Source: Bacillota bacterium | GTDB taxonomy: Bacteria > Bacillota_I > Bacilli_A > Izemoplasmatales > UBA1188 | DNA length: 64,000 nucleotides | NCBI GenBank assembly: GCA_023410715.1 | Contig: JAEYPN010000030.1 | Location: forward strand, 186,001 to 250,000 | Direction of reading: 5' to 3' | In this document: piece after piece, positions 63,403-64,000 of the stretch | Layout: every line of letters begins with the position of its first letter | How positions within the stretch are numbered: position 1 is the first letter of the stretch | Translations under genes and position numbers: made by a program | Notes under the pieces: model-generated | What the model was told of the DNA's origin: nothing | What the model saw: only the letters and a program-made list of their open reading frames with translations | Database searches by the model: none

Positions 63403-64000
63403 CTAATACTTGTGAGACTCGTTTAAATATTCAAGTTTTATTAACTCTGTTTTGCAATAGTTATAGTCATCTATAATCTTCTCTGGTGTTTCATCCAAAA
63501 CTGCTTTTTCTAAATATCCAAAATCAATATGATTATGACACATTAAATATCTACAATAACCATCTTCATCTAATTCAATTTTTCTATAAAATACATATTC
63601 AGAAGATAATTCTAAAAAACAACAAACATCTATATTTCCTTCAAATTCTTTATTATTATCAAAAGAGTTGATTCCATACATTCTTTTACCATCAATATTT
63701 TCATAATAATTTATATATCTATATGGTTCTAAATCAGGACATTTATTAAGATCTACATATACTAAATCACCAGCCTTGAATATATCAGGATATTTTATTT
63801 CCTCAATTTGCAGGCCAATTTTTTCTATATCAACTGCATTTAAATAACTATATATTTTCTTTATTTGTCTCTTATTATTTAATACACAAACAAAAGGTTG
63901 ATCCCTATTATCTATTTCTCTACTATTTAATCGTTGCGAAATTTTTCTTTTGGCAATTTCAATACTCGAATAATCATTGTTATTTTTATCAATAAACTTT
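63403..64000 (-). CDS. Unknown protein, 5' end beyond window
   Basis: The frame is open from the right edge to a stop at 63403, so about 198 C-terminal codons are seen. An internal ATG at 63681 is not the start, because coding continues upstream (YSYLNAVDIEKIGLQIEEIK, then AGDLVYVDLNKCPDLEPYRY). Four Cys are scattered and no motif recognised. A GDLVYVD beta-strand pattern suggests a small beta domain. Likely part of an accessory region. Confidence 0.6.
   Translation of the reverse strand, partial: KFIDKNNNDYSSIEIAKRKISQRLNSREIDNRDQPFVCVLNNKRQIKKIYSYLNAVDIEKIGLQIEEIKYPDIFKAGDLVYVDLNKCPDLEPYRYINYYENIDGKRMYGINSFDNNKEFEGNIDVCCFLELSSEYVFYRKIELDEDGYCRYLMCHNHIDFGYLEKAVLDETPEKIIDDYNYCKTELIKLEYLNESHKY

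Overview
The window is AT-rich bacterial chromosome from a low-GC, endospore-forming Firmicute. Gene order and content point to class Bacilli, possibly one of the reduced lineages near the Erysipelotrichia/Mollicutes branch. TGA is used as a stop and TGG as the Trp codon, so the code is standard and not the Mycoplasma code. Sporulation genes (spoIVA, a spoVIF-like gene, dacB-spmA-spmB, gerM, cotE) sit beside housekeeping genes in an order familiar from Bacillus: cmk-rpsA-like-der-spoIVA-hup, miaB-ricA-cotE-mutS-mutL-miaA and gerM-rdgB-ysnB. Nearly every gene is on the minus strand; the real plus-strand genes are a CPBP protease homologue, a rhodanese-like protein and a helical-bundle protein.

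Layout, left to right (transcription mostly right to left). 0-5.4 kb: argS (cut by the left edge), a NUDIX hydrolase, an ABC-F ATPase and the infC-rpmI-rplT operon with its L20-type leader. 5.4-9.9 kb: glmS-glmM-glmU, the complete route from fructose-6-phosphate to UDP-GlcNAc. 9.9-15 kb: a lineage-specific block with a membrane protein, a catalytically degenerate PTS Enzyme I homologue and a four-gene cassette (secreted protein, anchored protein, ABC ATPase, permease). 15-24.6 kb: mnmA, nadE, nadD, a receiver protein beside a 917-residue multidomain protein ending in degenerate GGDEF and EAL-like domains, then ysnB, rdgB and gerM. 24.7-33.5 kb: HU, the spore genes, der, an S1-repeat protein, cmk and a sirtuin. 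33.5-39.1 kb: efp, a CNNM/CorC protein, a membrane-GNAT fusion and fhs. 39.2-51.8 kb: yolD plus a Y-family polymerase, a duplicated PplA/FMN-binding-like lipoprotein, miaA, mutL, mutS, a tail-anchored SAP-like protein, cotE, ricA and miaB. 51.8-59.2 kb: a secreted Endonuclease I, cysK-cysE, a threonine aldolase, Hsp20 under a double CIRCE, and a membrane pyrophosphatase. 60-64 kb: a looser accessory region with a decayed acyltransferase, orphan coding fragments, an SDR, an HD protein, a compositionally foreign GNAT and a partial unknown gene at the right edge.

The most novel-looking items are the pseudo-Enzyme I, the TPR-GAF-PAS-GGDEF*-EAL* protein with its receiver partner, the secreted-protein ABC cassette, the tail-anchored SAP-like protein between cotE and mutS, and unusual start codons for infC (ATA) and possibly cysK (ATT). 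No CRISPR array, tRNA or rRNA gene, complete insertion sequence or prophage was found. All assignments were made by reading the sequence; none has been checked by database search.
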